Positions 7,453-15,657 of a DNA stretch of 64,000 bases are shown here, one piece after another. The notes below the pieces were generated by a model. The model ran no database searches and had not been told where the DNA came from. It saw nothing but the letters and a program-made list of their open reading frames with translations. Numbering within the stretch: the stretch's first letter is position 1; each line of letters starts with the position of its first letter. The DNA is taken from NCBI GenBank assembly GCA_965227455.1, contig OZ245752.1:4836001-4900000 (forward strand), read 5' to 3'. The position numbers and the translations under genes were made by a program. The stretch is from JABDIP01 sp965227455. GTDB lineage: Bacteria; Pseudomonadota; Alphaproteobacteria; DSM-16000; Inquilinaceae.

Positions 7453-9080
7453 GACCCGATCTCGGCCTCTTCCGTGTCTTCCGGTTCGTCCAGGGCCGAC
7501 AAGGCCGGCAGGCGCACCGTGACCGTCGTGCCGGCGCCTTCGGTGCTGTCGATGGCGATCTCGCCGCCATGGCCCTCGGCGATCGATTTCGCCAGCGGCA
7601 GGCCCAGGCCGGATCCTTCCGGCGACAGCCGTCGTCCCTGCGCTCCGCGATAGAATCGGTCGAACACATATGCCAGGTCCTTCTTGGCGATTCCGGACCC
7701 CTGATCGGCGACCGTCAGCGTGACGATGTCCGGGCCCAATTGCAAAGCGACCGACACCTCGGCGTCTTCGGGGGAATAGCGGATGGCATTGTCCAGCAGG
7801 ATCAGCAGCAGCTGGCGCAGCCGCCGGCGGTCGCCCATCACCATGATCTCTTCGTCCGGAACGGACAGCTTCAGATCGATGCTCTTGGGTGCCGCCAGCA
7901 CCCGGGCATCGCCCCAGACCTCGCGGGTCAACGCCGTCAGGACCACCTCCCTGGCGCGGAGGTCGGCCACGCCGGCGCTGGAGCGGGCGATCAGGAACAG
8001 ATCCTCGACCAGCTTGCCCAGATGTTCCGCCTGCTCGACCATGCGCTTGATGGATTCGCGATAATCCTCGCCGGTCACCTCGCCGCCGCCATACAGAGAG
8101 ACCTCCCCTTCGCCGCGGATCACGGTCAGCGGCGTGCGCAGCTCGTGGCTGATCTCGGCGAAGAAATTGCGCCGGATGCGGTCGGTCTGCTTCAGCGCCT
8201 CATTGGCCCGGCGCAGTTCCTCGGTGCGTTCGGCGACCTTGATCTCCAGCCCGCGCTGGGCGTCCTGCAGGGCTTGGCGCTGCCGCTCCAGATCCGATGC
8301 CATATCGTTGAAGCGCCCGGCAAGCTGGGCGAATTCGTCGCCGCCCCGGACCGGGATGCGGTGCGACAGATCGCCGGCCGCCAGGGTCTGGGCGCCATGG
8401 GTCAGGGCGTCCAGCGGTCGGGAGAGCCCGCGCAGCAACATGGTGACGGCCATGACCGCCAGCAGCACGCCGGCCACCGCGGTGATCTCGGCGAACACCA
8501 CCATGCGCCCGGTCAAGCGGTCGGCGGCGGCCTCGATCTCGGCCACCTGGGCTTGTTCCAGGGCGACTGCCTCGTCGATCAAGGTTCCGACGCGGCCGTC
8601 GATCCGCTGCACCAAGACGTCCGACAGGAACGCGGCCGCCTGCTCGCGCTGGCCGGCCTCGAACAGCCGGCGCGCTTCCGTCACGTCGTCCAGGGCTTGC
8701 GATATCTCTTCGGTGAGCAAGGCCAGCCTGGCCAGTTCCTGCACCTGCTCGGCATCGTCCTCGGCGCCGCTGCCGATGAAGGCGGCTTCCGAGGCGATCT
8801 CGAGCCGCAGCTCGTCGATCTGCCGTTCCAGCCTTCGGCGGTACTCGTCGACCTCGTCGGTCTCCTGCGCCCCCTCATCCAGCAGGATGCGGCGGAACTG
8901 CTTGAACATCCGGTAGGTCTCGGCGGAGAGGGACAGATACGTCTCCAGCTCCTCATGGGCGAGATGGGTGCGCTCCACCAGCCGGTCGATCCGGCTCATG
9001 CTCCAATAGAGCGAGCTGGCCAGCAGGAGCAGCATCGCCAGCAGGCCGGCGAACGCGGCGGTGAGTTTGGTCTTGAACAT
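7449..9080 (-). CDS. Sensor histidine kinase with HAMP domain
   Basis: A 543-residue membrane sensor kinase. TM1 is at about residues 8-27 and TM2 at about 195-215, flanking a periplasmic region of about 165 residues that is mostly charged helix (four-helix-bundle-like). A HAMP segment (LSRPLDALTHGAQTLAAGD) and a coiled coil follow. The dimerisation/phosphoacceptor domain has FAEISHELRTPLTVIRGEG (His near 311), and the ATPase domain has LLDNAIRYSP (N box), VADQGSGIAKKDL (G1 box) and SGLGLPLAKSIAEGHGG (G2). It is the partner of the regulator immediately downstream. The signal it detects is unknown. Confidence 0.95.
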   Translation of the reverse strand: MFKTKLTAAFAGLLAMLLLLASSLYWSMSRIDRLVERTHLAHEELETYLSLSAETYRMFKQFRRILLDEGAQETDEVDEYRRRLERQIDELRLEIASEAAFIGSGAEDDAEQVQELARLALLTEEISQALDDVTEARRLFEAGQREQAAAFLSDVLVQRIDGRVGTLIDEAVALEQAQVAEIEAAADRLTGRMVVFAEITAVAGVLLAVMAVTMLLRGLSRPLDALTHGAQTLAAGDLSHRIPVRGGDEFAQLAGRFNDMASDLERQRQALQDAQRGLEIKVAERTEELRRANEALKQTDRIRRNFFAEISHELRTPLTVIRGEGEVSLYGGGEVTGEDYRESIKRMVEQAEHLGKLVEDLFLIARSSAGVADLRAREVVLTALTREVWGDARVLAAPKSIDLKLSVPDEEIMVMGDRRRLRQLLLILLDNAIRYSPEDAEVSVALQLGPDIVTLTVADQGSGIAKKDLAYVFDRFYRGAQGRRLSPEGSGLGLPLAKSIAEGHGGEIAIDSTEGAGTTVTVRLPALSALDEPEDTEEAEIGS

Positions 9081-9206
9081 GGGGCGGCACTCTACGGCGC
9101 GCCGCTCGGCAACACCATGAACGCAGCATTAACGCACCACTAACAGCGGCTGAACGACGTCGGGCGCCGATCCCCCGGCCCGACCGCCATCGGCGGCCGC
9201 TCGGCA

Positions 9207-10049
9207 TCATCGCACCAGCAGAATGGCCCGGTTGGCTCCCGTCAGCCGGTCCCAGGCCTCGGTGGGCCGCAGGATCGGGTCGTCGGCGCCGATGATCAGC
9301 AGGCCGTCCGGTATCCGGCTGGCGATATCGGAAAGCGTCGCATCTGATGCAAGCCGGGAAACTCGCGGCCTTGGGCCATGCGTCGCGGTGGCGGAGCTTA
9401 GGGCCCGGATCCTGTCATGCGCCGTTTCGACAGCCTCGGACTCCGGCACCAGAACCTCGAGGGATTGGCGGCCGGCAGCGGCAAGCCGGACGGCCAGGGT
9501 CAGGGCGGATGCCCCCTGTGCGTCCGGCCGGTACAGCACCACTATCCGCCGAGGCGTCCCGACCCGGTGTTCCAACAGCAGGACCGATTGGCGGGCCTGC
9601 CGTGCGACGGACAGCGGTTCCGTAAGCGACGATCGATTCCGTTCCCAACCGGGCCGACGGCGGAGCACAAGGAGGTCGTATGCCTCTGACGCCAGCAGCA
9701 GCGCATTGCCGGCCTCGCCACGAACGGTTCGGACGGACCATCGAAGTTGGCGTTTTGCGGCGGCATCGGCCAACCACCGTCGCATCCGCCCCTCGGTCGC
9801 GCGTAGTTCGGCCGCCAACTCGTCAGGTGCCAGCGGTCCGGCAGCGCCGGTGCACAAGTTGATCTGCCGCGCCAGTGGCAGGCCGGCGACCTGCGCCAAC
9901 TCGCTGTCCTCGACCAGCAGCAGCTCCAGCCTGGCCTGGAGGAGTGCCGCCATCTCTGCCAGGGCACTCAGGGACGACGTGTCCGGGGTGGCGTCGAATG
10001 CGGCGAGGATGCGCCGGACACCGGTCTCCATGGCCTCATCGCCGCTCAT
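9207..10049 (-). CDS. Universal stress protein-like (UspA-like) protein
   Basis: A 280-residue cytoplasmic protein. The first 150 residues (MSGDEAMETGVRRILAAFDA, then ALAEMAALLQARLELLLVED and YDLLVLRRRPGWERN) resemble a Usp fold of the larger type, and a second half (RIVVLYRPDAQGASALTLAV... IPDGLLIIGADDP) looks like a degenerate second Usp domain. The canonical ATP-binding GxxGxxxxxxG(S/T) is not clear. Its start overlaps the end of the Lon-like protease gene by four bases, so the two are one operon. Assignment rests on overall pattern and the pairing with a stress protease. Confidence 0.6.
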   Translation of the reverse strand: MSGDEAMETGVRRILAAFDATPDTSSLSALAEMAALLQARLELLLVEDSELAQVAGLPLARQINLCTGAAGPLAPDELAAELRATEGRMRRWLADAAAKRQLRWSVRTVRGEAGNALLLASEAYDLLVLRRRPGWERNRSSLTEPLSVARQARQSVLLLEHRVGTPRRIVVLYRPDAQGASALTLAVRLAAAGRQSLEVLVPESEAVETAHDRIRALSSATATHGPRPRVSRLASDATLSDIASRIPDGLLIIGADDPILRPTEAWDRLTGANRAILLVR

Positions 10050-12460
10050 TGCGTCGGTTCCCCGGCGGCGGAGAAGGTCCGGGCGGCCTGCGCGAAGCCG
10101 GTCAGCCGGTCCTCGACCAGCCGGTTGACGCTGTCGTCCGGAAATGTGCCGTCGGCGCCCCGTTCCCCGGCTGGCCGGCCGGTCAGCAAGGCGATGCCCT
10201 CATCGATGGTGGTGATGGGATAGACCCGAAAGCGGTCCTCGGCGACGGCATCGACGACGTCCTGCCGCAGCATCAGGTGGCGAACGTTGGATTGCGGAAT
10301 CAGAACGCCCTGGTCGCCGGTCAGCCCGGCCTGTCGGCAGACATCGAAGAAGCCTTCGATCTTTTCGTTGACGCCGCCGATCGCCTGGACCCGTCCCAAT
10401 TGGTTGACCGAACCGGTGACTGCCAGGGCCTGGCGGATCGGCAGGCCCGATAGGGAGGAGAGTAGGGCATAGAGCTCGGCGGAGGACGCGCTGTCGCCGT
10501 CGACGCCGCCATAGGATTGTTCGAAGACCAGGCTCGCGGCCAGAGAGAGCGGCATGTCCGGGGCGTAGCGTGCCGCCAGGAAGCCCTGCAGGATCAGAAT
10601 GCCCTTGGAGTGCAACGGACCGCCGAGCTCGACCTCGCGCTCGATGTCGATCACCCGGCCGCGCCCCAGCCGCGTCCTGGCGGTGATGCGGCTTGGCCGG
10701 GCAAAGCGGAATCCGCCGAGTTCCGAGACCGCCAGACCGTTCACCTGGCCGACCCGCTCGCCCGAGATGTCGATCATGATCGTGCCATGGCGGATCTGCT
10801 CGTAGATCCGCTCGCGGACCCGGTCGGCGCGGTGGATGCGGGCGTCGAGCGCCTGCTGTACGTGATCGGCGGCGATGGACCCCGCCGCGGCCCGCCCCGC
10901 CCAGTGATCAGCTTCGCGCAGCAGGTCGCACAGCACCTCCCGGTGCATCGAGAGCTTTTCGCCGTCCTCTGCAATCCGTGCCGCATGCTCGATGACCCGG
11001 GCGACGGCGCCGGCATCGAGAGGGCGCAGCGCATCGCGGCGTGCCATCGTGGCGATCAGCCGTGCATAGCTCTTGAGATTGCCGTCGGTCCGGTCGATAT
11101 CCTCGCCGAAATCGGCCGGCACCTTGAAGAGATCGCCGAAATCCGGGTCCAGCGCGCTCAGCAGGTAGTAGATCATCCGATCGCCGATCAGGATGATCTT
11201 GACGTCCAGCGCGACCGGCTCGGGCTCCAGCGACACGGTGCTGATCAGGCTCAGCATCTGGCCGATGGATTCGATGCGGATCTCGCGCGACCGCAAGATG
11301 CGCTTCAGCCCCTCCCAGGCATAGGGCTGCATCAACAGCCTTCGGGCATCCAGGACCAGGTAGCCGCCATTGGCACGATGCAGCGCCCCCGCCTTGATCA
11401 GCGTGAAATCGGTGACGAGCGCGCCGAAGCGGGAGATGTACTCCACCCGCCCCATCAGATTGTCGTGTGTCGGATGATCCTCGTAGATGACCGGGGCCCC
11501 GGTCAGGCCGCCATTGTCGACCAGCAGGTTCACCTTGTGGCGCTGGAATGGGGAGGTCCGGACCCCGTCCTCGGGCGGCTGGTCCTGCGGCTGACCATCG
11601 TGGGAATGGACGCGGATGAAGTCGGCGGCGCTGGCGATAACATCGCTTTCCACCAGATCGAGATATCCAACAACGTCCGGAAGGTCGGCGAATTTGGCGC
11701 GCAGTTGGTTGATCAGATGCTGGGCCGCCAGAGTGGTGGCCTCGCGGGCCAGCGCCCGGACCTTGGCCCGGGCCTCCTGCTCCCATTGCGGGATCTGCTT
11801 GACGATCTCCTGCAGGTTGTCCTGCAGCGTCTCGATGGCCTGCTGATAGGCCCGCCGGTCTTTCTCCGGCAGCTTCTCGAAATCGGGCGGAGCCATGGCG
11901 CGACCGTCGCGGGCCGGCGCCAGGGCGACGCCTACCGGCGTGCGAACCAGCACGACGCCCTGCGACTGGGCCTCCTCCGCCAGGGCGGTGAAGGCGTCCT
12001 CCTGGCGCTGTCGCGCCTCGTCCTCGATGGCGTCCTTGCGGGTTCGAAAATCGTCGCTCTCAAAGGCGGCCGGGATGGCCACGCCCAGCTCTTCGACCAG
12101 CTGGTCCATCGCCCGGCGCAACTCGGCACCACGGCCGGCCGGCAGCCTCAGCGCGCGCGGCCGGTCCGGTTCGTCGAAGTTGTAGAGGTAGCAGGTATCC
12201 GGCGGCACCGGCCGCGCCTTGGCGTGCTGGTCCAGCAGGGCGCGGACCACAGTATGCTTGCCCAGGCCGGCCGAGCCGAGCGCATAGACATTGTAGGTGT
12301 CCCGCTCGATGCCGATGCCGAATCCCAGCGCCGAGAGTGCGCGATCCTGGCCGATGATGGAATCGAGATCCGGCAGATCGTCGGTGGTCGAAAAATCCAG
12401 CAGCTCCTGATCGCAAACCCGGCGGAGCGAATCCGGGCGCAGGGGTTCGACTGAGGTCAT
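10046..12460 (-). CDS. Lon-like ATP-dependent protease (Lon-related AAA_32/S16 family)
   Basis: An 804-residue Lon-related protease of the type with an AAA_32 N-terminal region and a C-terminal S16 peptidase domain. The Walker A-like loop (YALGSAGLGKHTVVRALLDQ) has His after the Lys where Ser/Thr is usual. The middle contains a coiled-coil insertion, and GALHRANGGYLVLDARRLLMQ corresponds to Walker B. The catalytic Ser is in GVDGDSASSAELYALLSSLS (near 656) and the catalytic Lys in GGVNEKIEGFFDVCRQAGL (near 699), so peptidase function should be intact. Start ATG 12460 is chosen for the AAGGGTGCC site; an upstream start would add about 25 atypical residues. The Usp-like gene follows with a 4-base overlap. 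Confidence 0.93.
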   Translation of the reverse strand: MTSVEPLRPDSLRRVCDQELLDFSTTDDLPDLDSIIGQDRALSALGFGIGIERDTYNVYALGSAGLGKHTVVRALLDQHAKARPVPPDTCYLYNFDEPDRPRALRLPAGRGAELRRAMDQLVEELGVAIPAAFESDDFRTRKDAIEDEARQRQEDAFTALAEEAQSQGVVLVRTPVGVALAPARDGRAMAPPDFEKLPEKDRRAYQQAIETLQDNLQEIVKQIPQWEQEARAKVRALAREATTLAAQHLINQLRAKFADLPDVVGYLDLVESDVIASAADFIRVHSHDGQPQDQPPEDGVRTSPFQRHKVNLLVDNGGLTGAPVIYEDHPTHDNLMGRVEYISRFGALVTDFTLIKAGALHRANGGYLVLDARRLLMQPYAWEGLKRILRSREIRIESIGQMLSLISTVSLEPEPVALDVKIILIGDRMIYYLLSALDPDFGDLFKVPADFGEDIDRTDGNLKSYARLIATMARRDALRPLDAGAVARVIEHAARIAEDGEKLSMHREVLCDLLREADHWAGRAAAGSIAADHVQQALDARIHRADRVRERIYEQIRHGTIMIDISGERVGQVNGLAVSELGGFRFARPSRITARTRLGRGRVIDIEREVELGGPLHSKGILILQGFLAARYAPDMPLSLAASLVFEQSYGGVDGDSASSAELYALLSSLSGLPIRQALAVTGSVNQLGRVQAIGGVNEKIEGFFDVCRQAGLTGDQGVLIPQSNVRHLMLRQDVVDAVAEDRFRVYPITTIDEGIALLTGRPAGERGADGTFPDDSVNRLVEDRLTGFAQAARTFSAAGEPTQ

Positions 12461-12598
12461 GGCACCCTTCGGTCGGGACCGGACAAGGTGCCAGCCTGCC
12501 TGCCCGGCCGGTACGCAGGCCATGACGTGGATCAACAGCGAGGCAGCGGCCTTGGGGACTGGCGTCGTCCCCCAGTCCGGTGCCCGACGGGCGTGGAC

Positions 12599-13243
12599 TC
12601 AGCCGGCCTGCTCGGTGACGCCCTCCGCGAAGGCCTTCAGGAACGCGGCACTCGACGCCGCCCCGGGGTCGATATGGCCGAGGGAGCGGTCGCCCAGCCG
12701 CGCCGCGCGACCCTTCTTGGCCTGCATCTCCCGGGTGGCCTCCATGCCGGCCTCGGCAGCCTCGACGCAGGCGGCCAGGCACTCGCCCAGCGACCGGTCG
12801 GCGTCGCGCGCCTCGGCCAGGGCGGCGAGGCCGGGCAGCCAGGCGTCCAGCATGGTCTTGTCGCCGGGCTCCGCCTTGCCGCGGTCGCGGATGCCGTTGC
12901 CGGCCGCCTCCAGGAACGCCACCAGCGCTTCGCGATCGGCCACTTCCTTGCCCTTCAGCGCCATGCCGCCGCGCATGAAGGCGGTGCCGTAGAGCGGTCC
13001 GCAGGATGCGCCGACCGCGTTCAGGAAGGATCGGGCGGAGGCCATGCAGATCTCGGCGAAGCCGGTCTCCGGCGGTAGTTCGTCCAGTGCCTCCAGCACC
13101 GCCCGCCAGCCCAGGGACAGGCTGACGCCGTGATCGCCGTCTCCCACTGCCCGGTCCAGTTCGGAAAACCGGTCCTTCTCCGCGTCGATGGCGCGGCCCA
13201 CATGGCACAGCACCTCGATGAATTGCGGCGGCGTTATCGCCAT
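12599..13243 (-). CDS. dhaL: Dihydroxyacetone kinase subunit DhaL
   Basis: A 214-residue DhaL, the ADP/ATP-binding subunit of dihydroxyacetone kinase. The metal-binding DGDHGVSLSLGW motif (near residue 33) and SCGPLYGTAFMRGGMALKG match the family, as does the C-terminal RAARLGDRSLGHIDPGAASS. A GGGAGAGGGACGCC site precedes the ATG. It diverges from dhaK (13391, plus strand) across about 147 bases, whereas the two usually lie head to tail. In PTS-dependent systems a third protein, DhaM, re-phosphorylates DhaL-ADP; none is in this window. Confidence 0.93.
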   Translation of the reverse strand: MAITPPQFIEVLCHVGRAIDAEKDRFSELDRAVGDGDHGVSLSLGWRAVLEALDELPPETGFAEICMASARSFLNAVGASCGPLYGTAFMRGGMALKGKEVADREALVAFLEAAGNGIRDRGKAEPGDKTMLDAWLPGLAALAEARDADRSLGECLAACVEAAEAGMEATREMQAKKGRAARLGDRSLGHIDPGAASSAAFLKAFAEGVTEQAG

Positions 13244-13390
13244 GGCGTCCCTCTCCCCAATCTTGCGGCGGCCGAGTGTAGGCCGGATCGGCGGCGCGGC
13301 GAAGCCGGCCGGCGCGGATTCCCCGACACCGGATTATGCACTAACCTGCGGCCAAGCCGAATGGCAGCAACGGCAGGAGGAGGCGCCGAG

Positions 13391-14392
13391 ATGAAGAAGC
13401 TGATCAACGACCCCAACGCGGTGATCGACGAGATGGTGGACGGCATCATCGCCGCCCATTCCGGCCATCTGCGCCGGCTCGACAGCCATCCGCGCGCGGT
13501 CGTGCGGGCCGATGCGCCGGTCGCCGGAAAGGTCGGGATCCTGATCGGCGGCGGCTCGGGTCACGAGCCTACCTTCATCGGCTATGTCGGCAAGGGGCTG
13601 GCGGATGCGGTCGCGGTCGGCAATGTCTTCGCCTCGCCGCCGCCCGACCCGATCTACGAGGCCAGCAAGGCGATCCATGCCGGGGCCGGCGTCGTCTACA
13701 TGTACGGCAACTATGCCGGCGACGTGATGAACTTCGACATGGCGGCGGAGATGTGCCAGATGGATGACATCCGGGTCGAGACGGTGCTGGTCACAGACGA
13801 CGTGGCCTCGGCCCCGCCGGACCAGCGTGCCGACCGCCGCGGCGTGGCCGGCGACGTCTTCGTCTTCAAGGTGGCCGGTGCCGCCGCCGATCTCGGCTAC
13901 GACCTGGACCGGGTGGTGGCCGTCTCCGAGAAGGCCAATCAGGCCTGCCTCACCATGGGCGTGGCGCTCGAACCCTGCTCGCTGCCGCAGACCGGCGAAC
14001 CCAGCTTCACCCTAGGCCCAGACGAGATGGAGATCGGCCTCGGCATCCATGGCGAGCCCGGCGTGCGGCGCGGACCGCTGCAGCCGGCCGACGCGGTGAT
14101 CGACGACATGCTCGACATGATCCTGGCGGAGATGCCGCTCGGCGCCAGCCATCGCGTCGCGGTGCTGGTCAACGGCCTCGGCTCGACCACGCTGATGGAG
14201 CAGTACATCGCCTATCGCCGGGTGCGCCAGCGCCTGGACGATCTCGGCACCACCATCCACCGCTCGATGGTCGGCAGCTATGTGACGTCCCTGGAGATGG
14301 GCGGCATCTCCGTCACTCTGCTCGACCTCGACGACGAACTCACCCGCCTGGTCGACCATCCCGCCGACTGCGCGATGTTCTCGCAGGCATAA
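13391..14392 (+). CDS. dhaK: Dihydroxyacetone kinase subunit DhaK
   Basis: A 333-residue DhaK, which binds dihydroxyacetone covalently and passes phosphate to it from DhaL. It begins MKKLINDPNAVIDEMVDGI and carries GILIGGGSGHEPTFIGYVG and the substrate-binding His in GLGIHGEPGV (H220, matching His218 of the E. coli protein by motif). The AGGAGGCGCCGAG site decides the start. It is convergent with the PfkB-type kinase gene, the gap being filled by an 80-bp palindromic repeat. With DhaL and the adjacent ABC importer it suggests that the locus handles dihydroxyacetone or a polyol or ketose yielding it (inference). Confidence 0.95.
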   Translation: MKKLINDPNAVIDEMVDGIIAAHSGHLRRLDSHPRAVVRADAPVAGKVGILIGGGSGHEPTFIGYVGKGLADAVAVGNVFASPPPDPIYEASKAIHAGAGVVYMYGNYAGDVMNFDMAAEMCQMDDIRVETVLVTDDVASAPPDQRADRRGVAGDVFVFKVAGAAADLGYDLDRVVAVSEKANQACLTMGVALEPCSLPQTGEPSFTLGPDEMEIGLGIHGEPGVRRGPLQPADAVIDDMLDMILAEMPLGASHRVAVLVNGLGSTTLMEQYIAYRRVRQRLDDLGTTIHRSMVGSYVTSLEMGGISVTLLDLDDELTRLVDHPADCAMFSQA

Positions 14393-14412
14393 GTCCGATT
14401 GCGGCGGCAATA

Positions 14413-14492
14413 GCCCTCACCCGGCTCGTCGACGCTCGCCACCCTCTCCCAGGGGGAGAGGTTGGGCTGCCGCAGGCAGACCGGGTGAGGGC
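14413..14492. repeat. Palindromic repeat family A, copy 1
   Basis: An 80-bp imperfect palindrome with outer arms GCCCTCACCCGG / CCGGGTGAGGGC and an inner CCTCTCCC-AGG-GGGAGAGG stem. It fills the gap between the convergent dhaK and PfkB genes, where it could also act as a two-way terminator or mRNA end. It shares its core words with four other elements in this window. Confidence 0.85.
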
Positions 14493-14503
14493 CGACACCG
14501 GCC

Positions 14504-15445
14504 TCATTCCAGGACCGGATAGCTCTCCATCACCTCGATGGTGTGGTCCAGATCGATGATTCCGGCATCCGACCCCAATCCCGTCGACACCAGCCCGGCC
14601 GCCGCCGTGCCCAGCCGGCAAGCCTTGACCGGCTCCCAGCCCTGTTTCAGCCCGGCGATGAACCCGGCGCAATAGGCGTCGCCGCAGCCGGTGGTGTCGG
14701 TGACGTCGAAGCGCTGCGCCGGGATGCGCTCGTTTCCGTCGGGGGTGGAGAAATACGAGCCCTTCGCCCCCCATTTGAAGATGCAGGTGGCGGCACCGGC
14801 ATCGTGGAAGAAGGCGGCGATCTCCGCCGGGTCGCTCAGCCCCGATATCACCTCCGCCTCCTCCATGCTGGGCATGAAGTAATCGATATGCGGCAGGCAG
14901 GGGCCGACGATCTCCATGGTTGTCGGCGTCGGCGCGATCAGGTCGAAGGTGACGATGCAGCCGGCGGCCTTGGCCTTCTCCAGGAAGGCGGCGGTCGGCG
15001 GGCCGTCGAACCGGTTCAGCAGGCCGGTGCCGCCCATGTGCACGAACGGCCCGTCGCAGACCGGTGGCACGTCGGCATCGTCGATCCACATGTGGTCCGA
15101 GGCGCCGCGCACATGCAGGGCCGGACGGTCGCCATTGGGCCGCACGTTGAGGATGGTGGCCGAGGTCGGCGCGTCCTTGGTGCGCTTGACGGCCCAGGTC
15201 TCGACCCCGAAGCGGCGATAGGTGTCGACGACGAAATCGCCCTTCTCGTCGTCGCCCACGGCGCCGACGGCCAGGGTCTTCAGCCCCAGCTTCGCGCAGT
15301 CGATGGCGGTACCTGCGGCCGTGCCCGCCACGGTCAGCCGGATCTCGTCGATGAAATCCACATTGCCGCCATCCGGGATCTTCTCGACCGGCCGCCCCAG
15401 CACATCCAGGATTGTCAGCCCGACACAGGCGACATCATGAGCCAT
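14504..15445 (-). CDS. PfkB-family carbohydrate kinase
   Basis: A 313-residue ribokinase-like sugar kinase. The N-terminus (MAHDVACVGLTILDVLGRPV), the glycine-rich TVAGTAAGTAIDCAKLG and the C-terminal signature DTTGCGDAYCAGFIAGL (catalytic Asp in GCGD) are all present. It phosphorylates a sugar or related polyol with ATP in the cytoplasm; the exact substrate cannot be read. A GAGAGAGGAAC site precedes the ATG. It lies downstream of the amidohydrolase in the same direction, with a family A palindrome in the 210-base gap, and probably belongs to the ABC-importer operon. Confidence 0.93.
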   Translation of the reverse strand: MAHDVACVGLTILDVLGRPVEKIPDGGNVDFIDEIRLTVAGTAAGTAIDCAKLGLKTLAVGAVGDDEKGDFVVDTYRRFGVETWAVKRTKDAPTSATILNVRPNGDRPALHVRGASDHMWIDDADVPPVCDGPFVHMGGTGLLNRFDGPPTAAFLEKAKAAGCIVTFDLIAPTPTTMEIVGPCLPHIDYFMPSMEEAEVISGLSDPAEIAAFFHDAGAATCIFKWGAKGSYFSTPDGNERIPAQRFDVTDTTGCGDAYCAGFIAGLKQGWEPVKACRLGTAAAGLVSTGLGSDAGIIDLDHTIEVMESYPVLE

Positions 15446-15487
15446 TGTTCCTCTCTCAATTGAATGCCTTCGGCATGCGTTTCAGTG

Positions 15488-15635
15488 AGACCCCTCACCC
15501 TCCCATGCTCCGCATGGGCCCCTCCCTCTCCCACAAGGGGAGAGGGGTTTGAAACAAGGCCAGCGCGCCAATGGCCCCTCTCCCCTTGTGGGAGAGGGAG
15601 GGGCACGCGCGAAAGCGTGGGAGGGTGAGGGGTCT
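15488..15635. repeat. Palindromic repeat family A, copy 2
   Basis: A 148-bp long palindrome that starts AGACCCCTCACCCTCCC and ends with its complement GGGAGGGTGAGGGGTCT. Inner arms CCTCCCTCTCCCACAAGGGG and CCCCTTGTGGGAGAGGGAGG are also complementary. It sits between the amidohydrolase and the PfkB kinase, inside an apparent operon. Confidence 0.9.
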
Positions 15636-15657
15636 TACGAATGGATCCCCGGCAATA

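Noticed and set aside
7569..9143. A 524-codon open frame on the plus strand across the sensor kinase gene
   Set aside because: Antisense to a kinase with all conserved boxes; composition is Gln/His/Arg-rich.
10517..12454. A 645-codon open frame on the plus strand across the Lon-like protease gene
   Set aside because: Antisense shadow; the minus strand holds conserved protease motifs.
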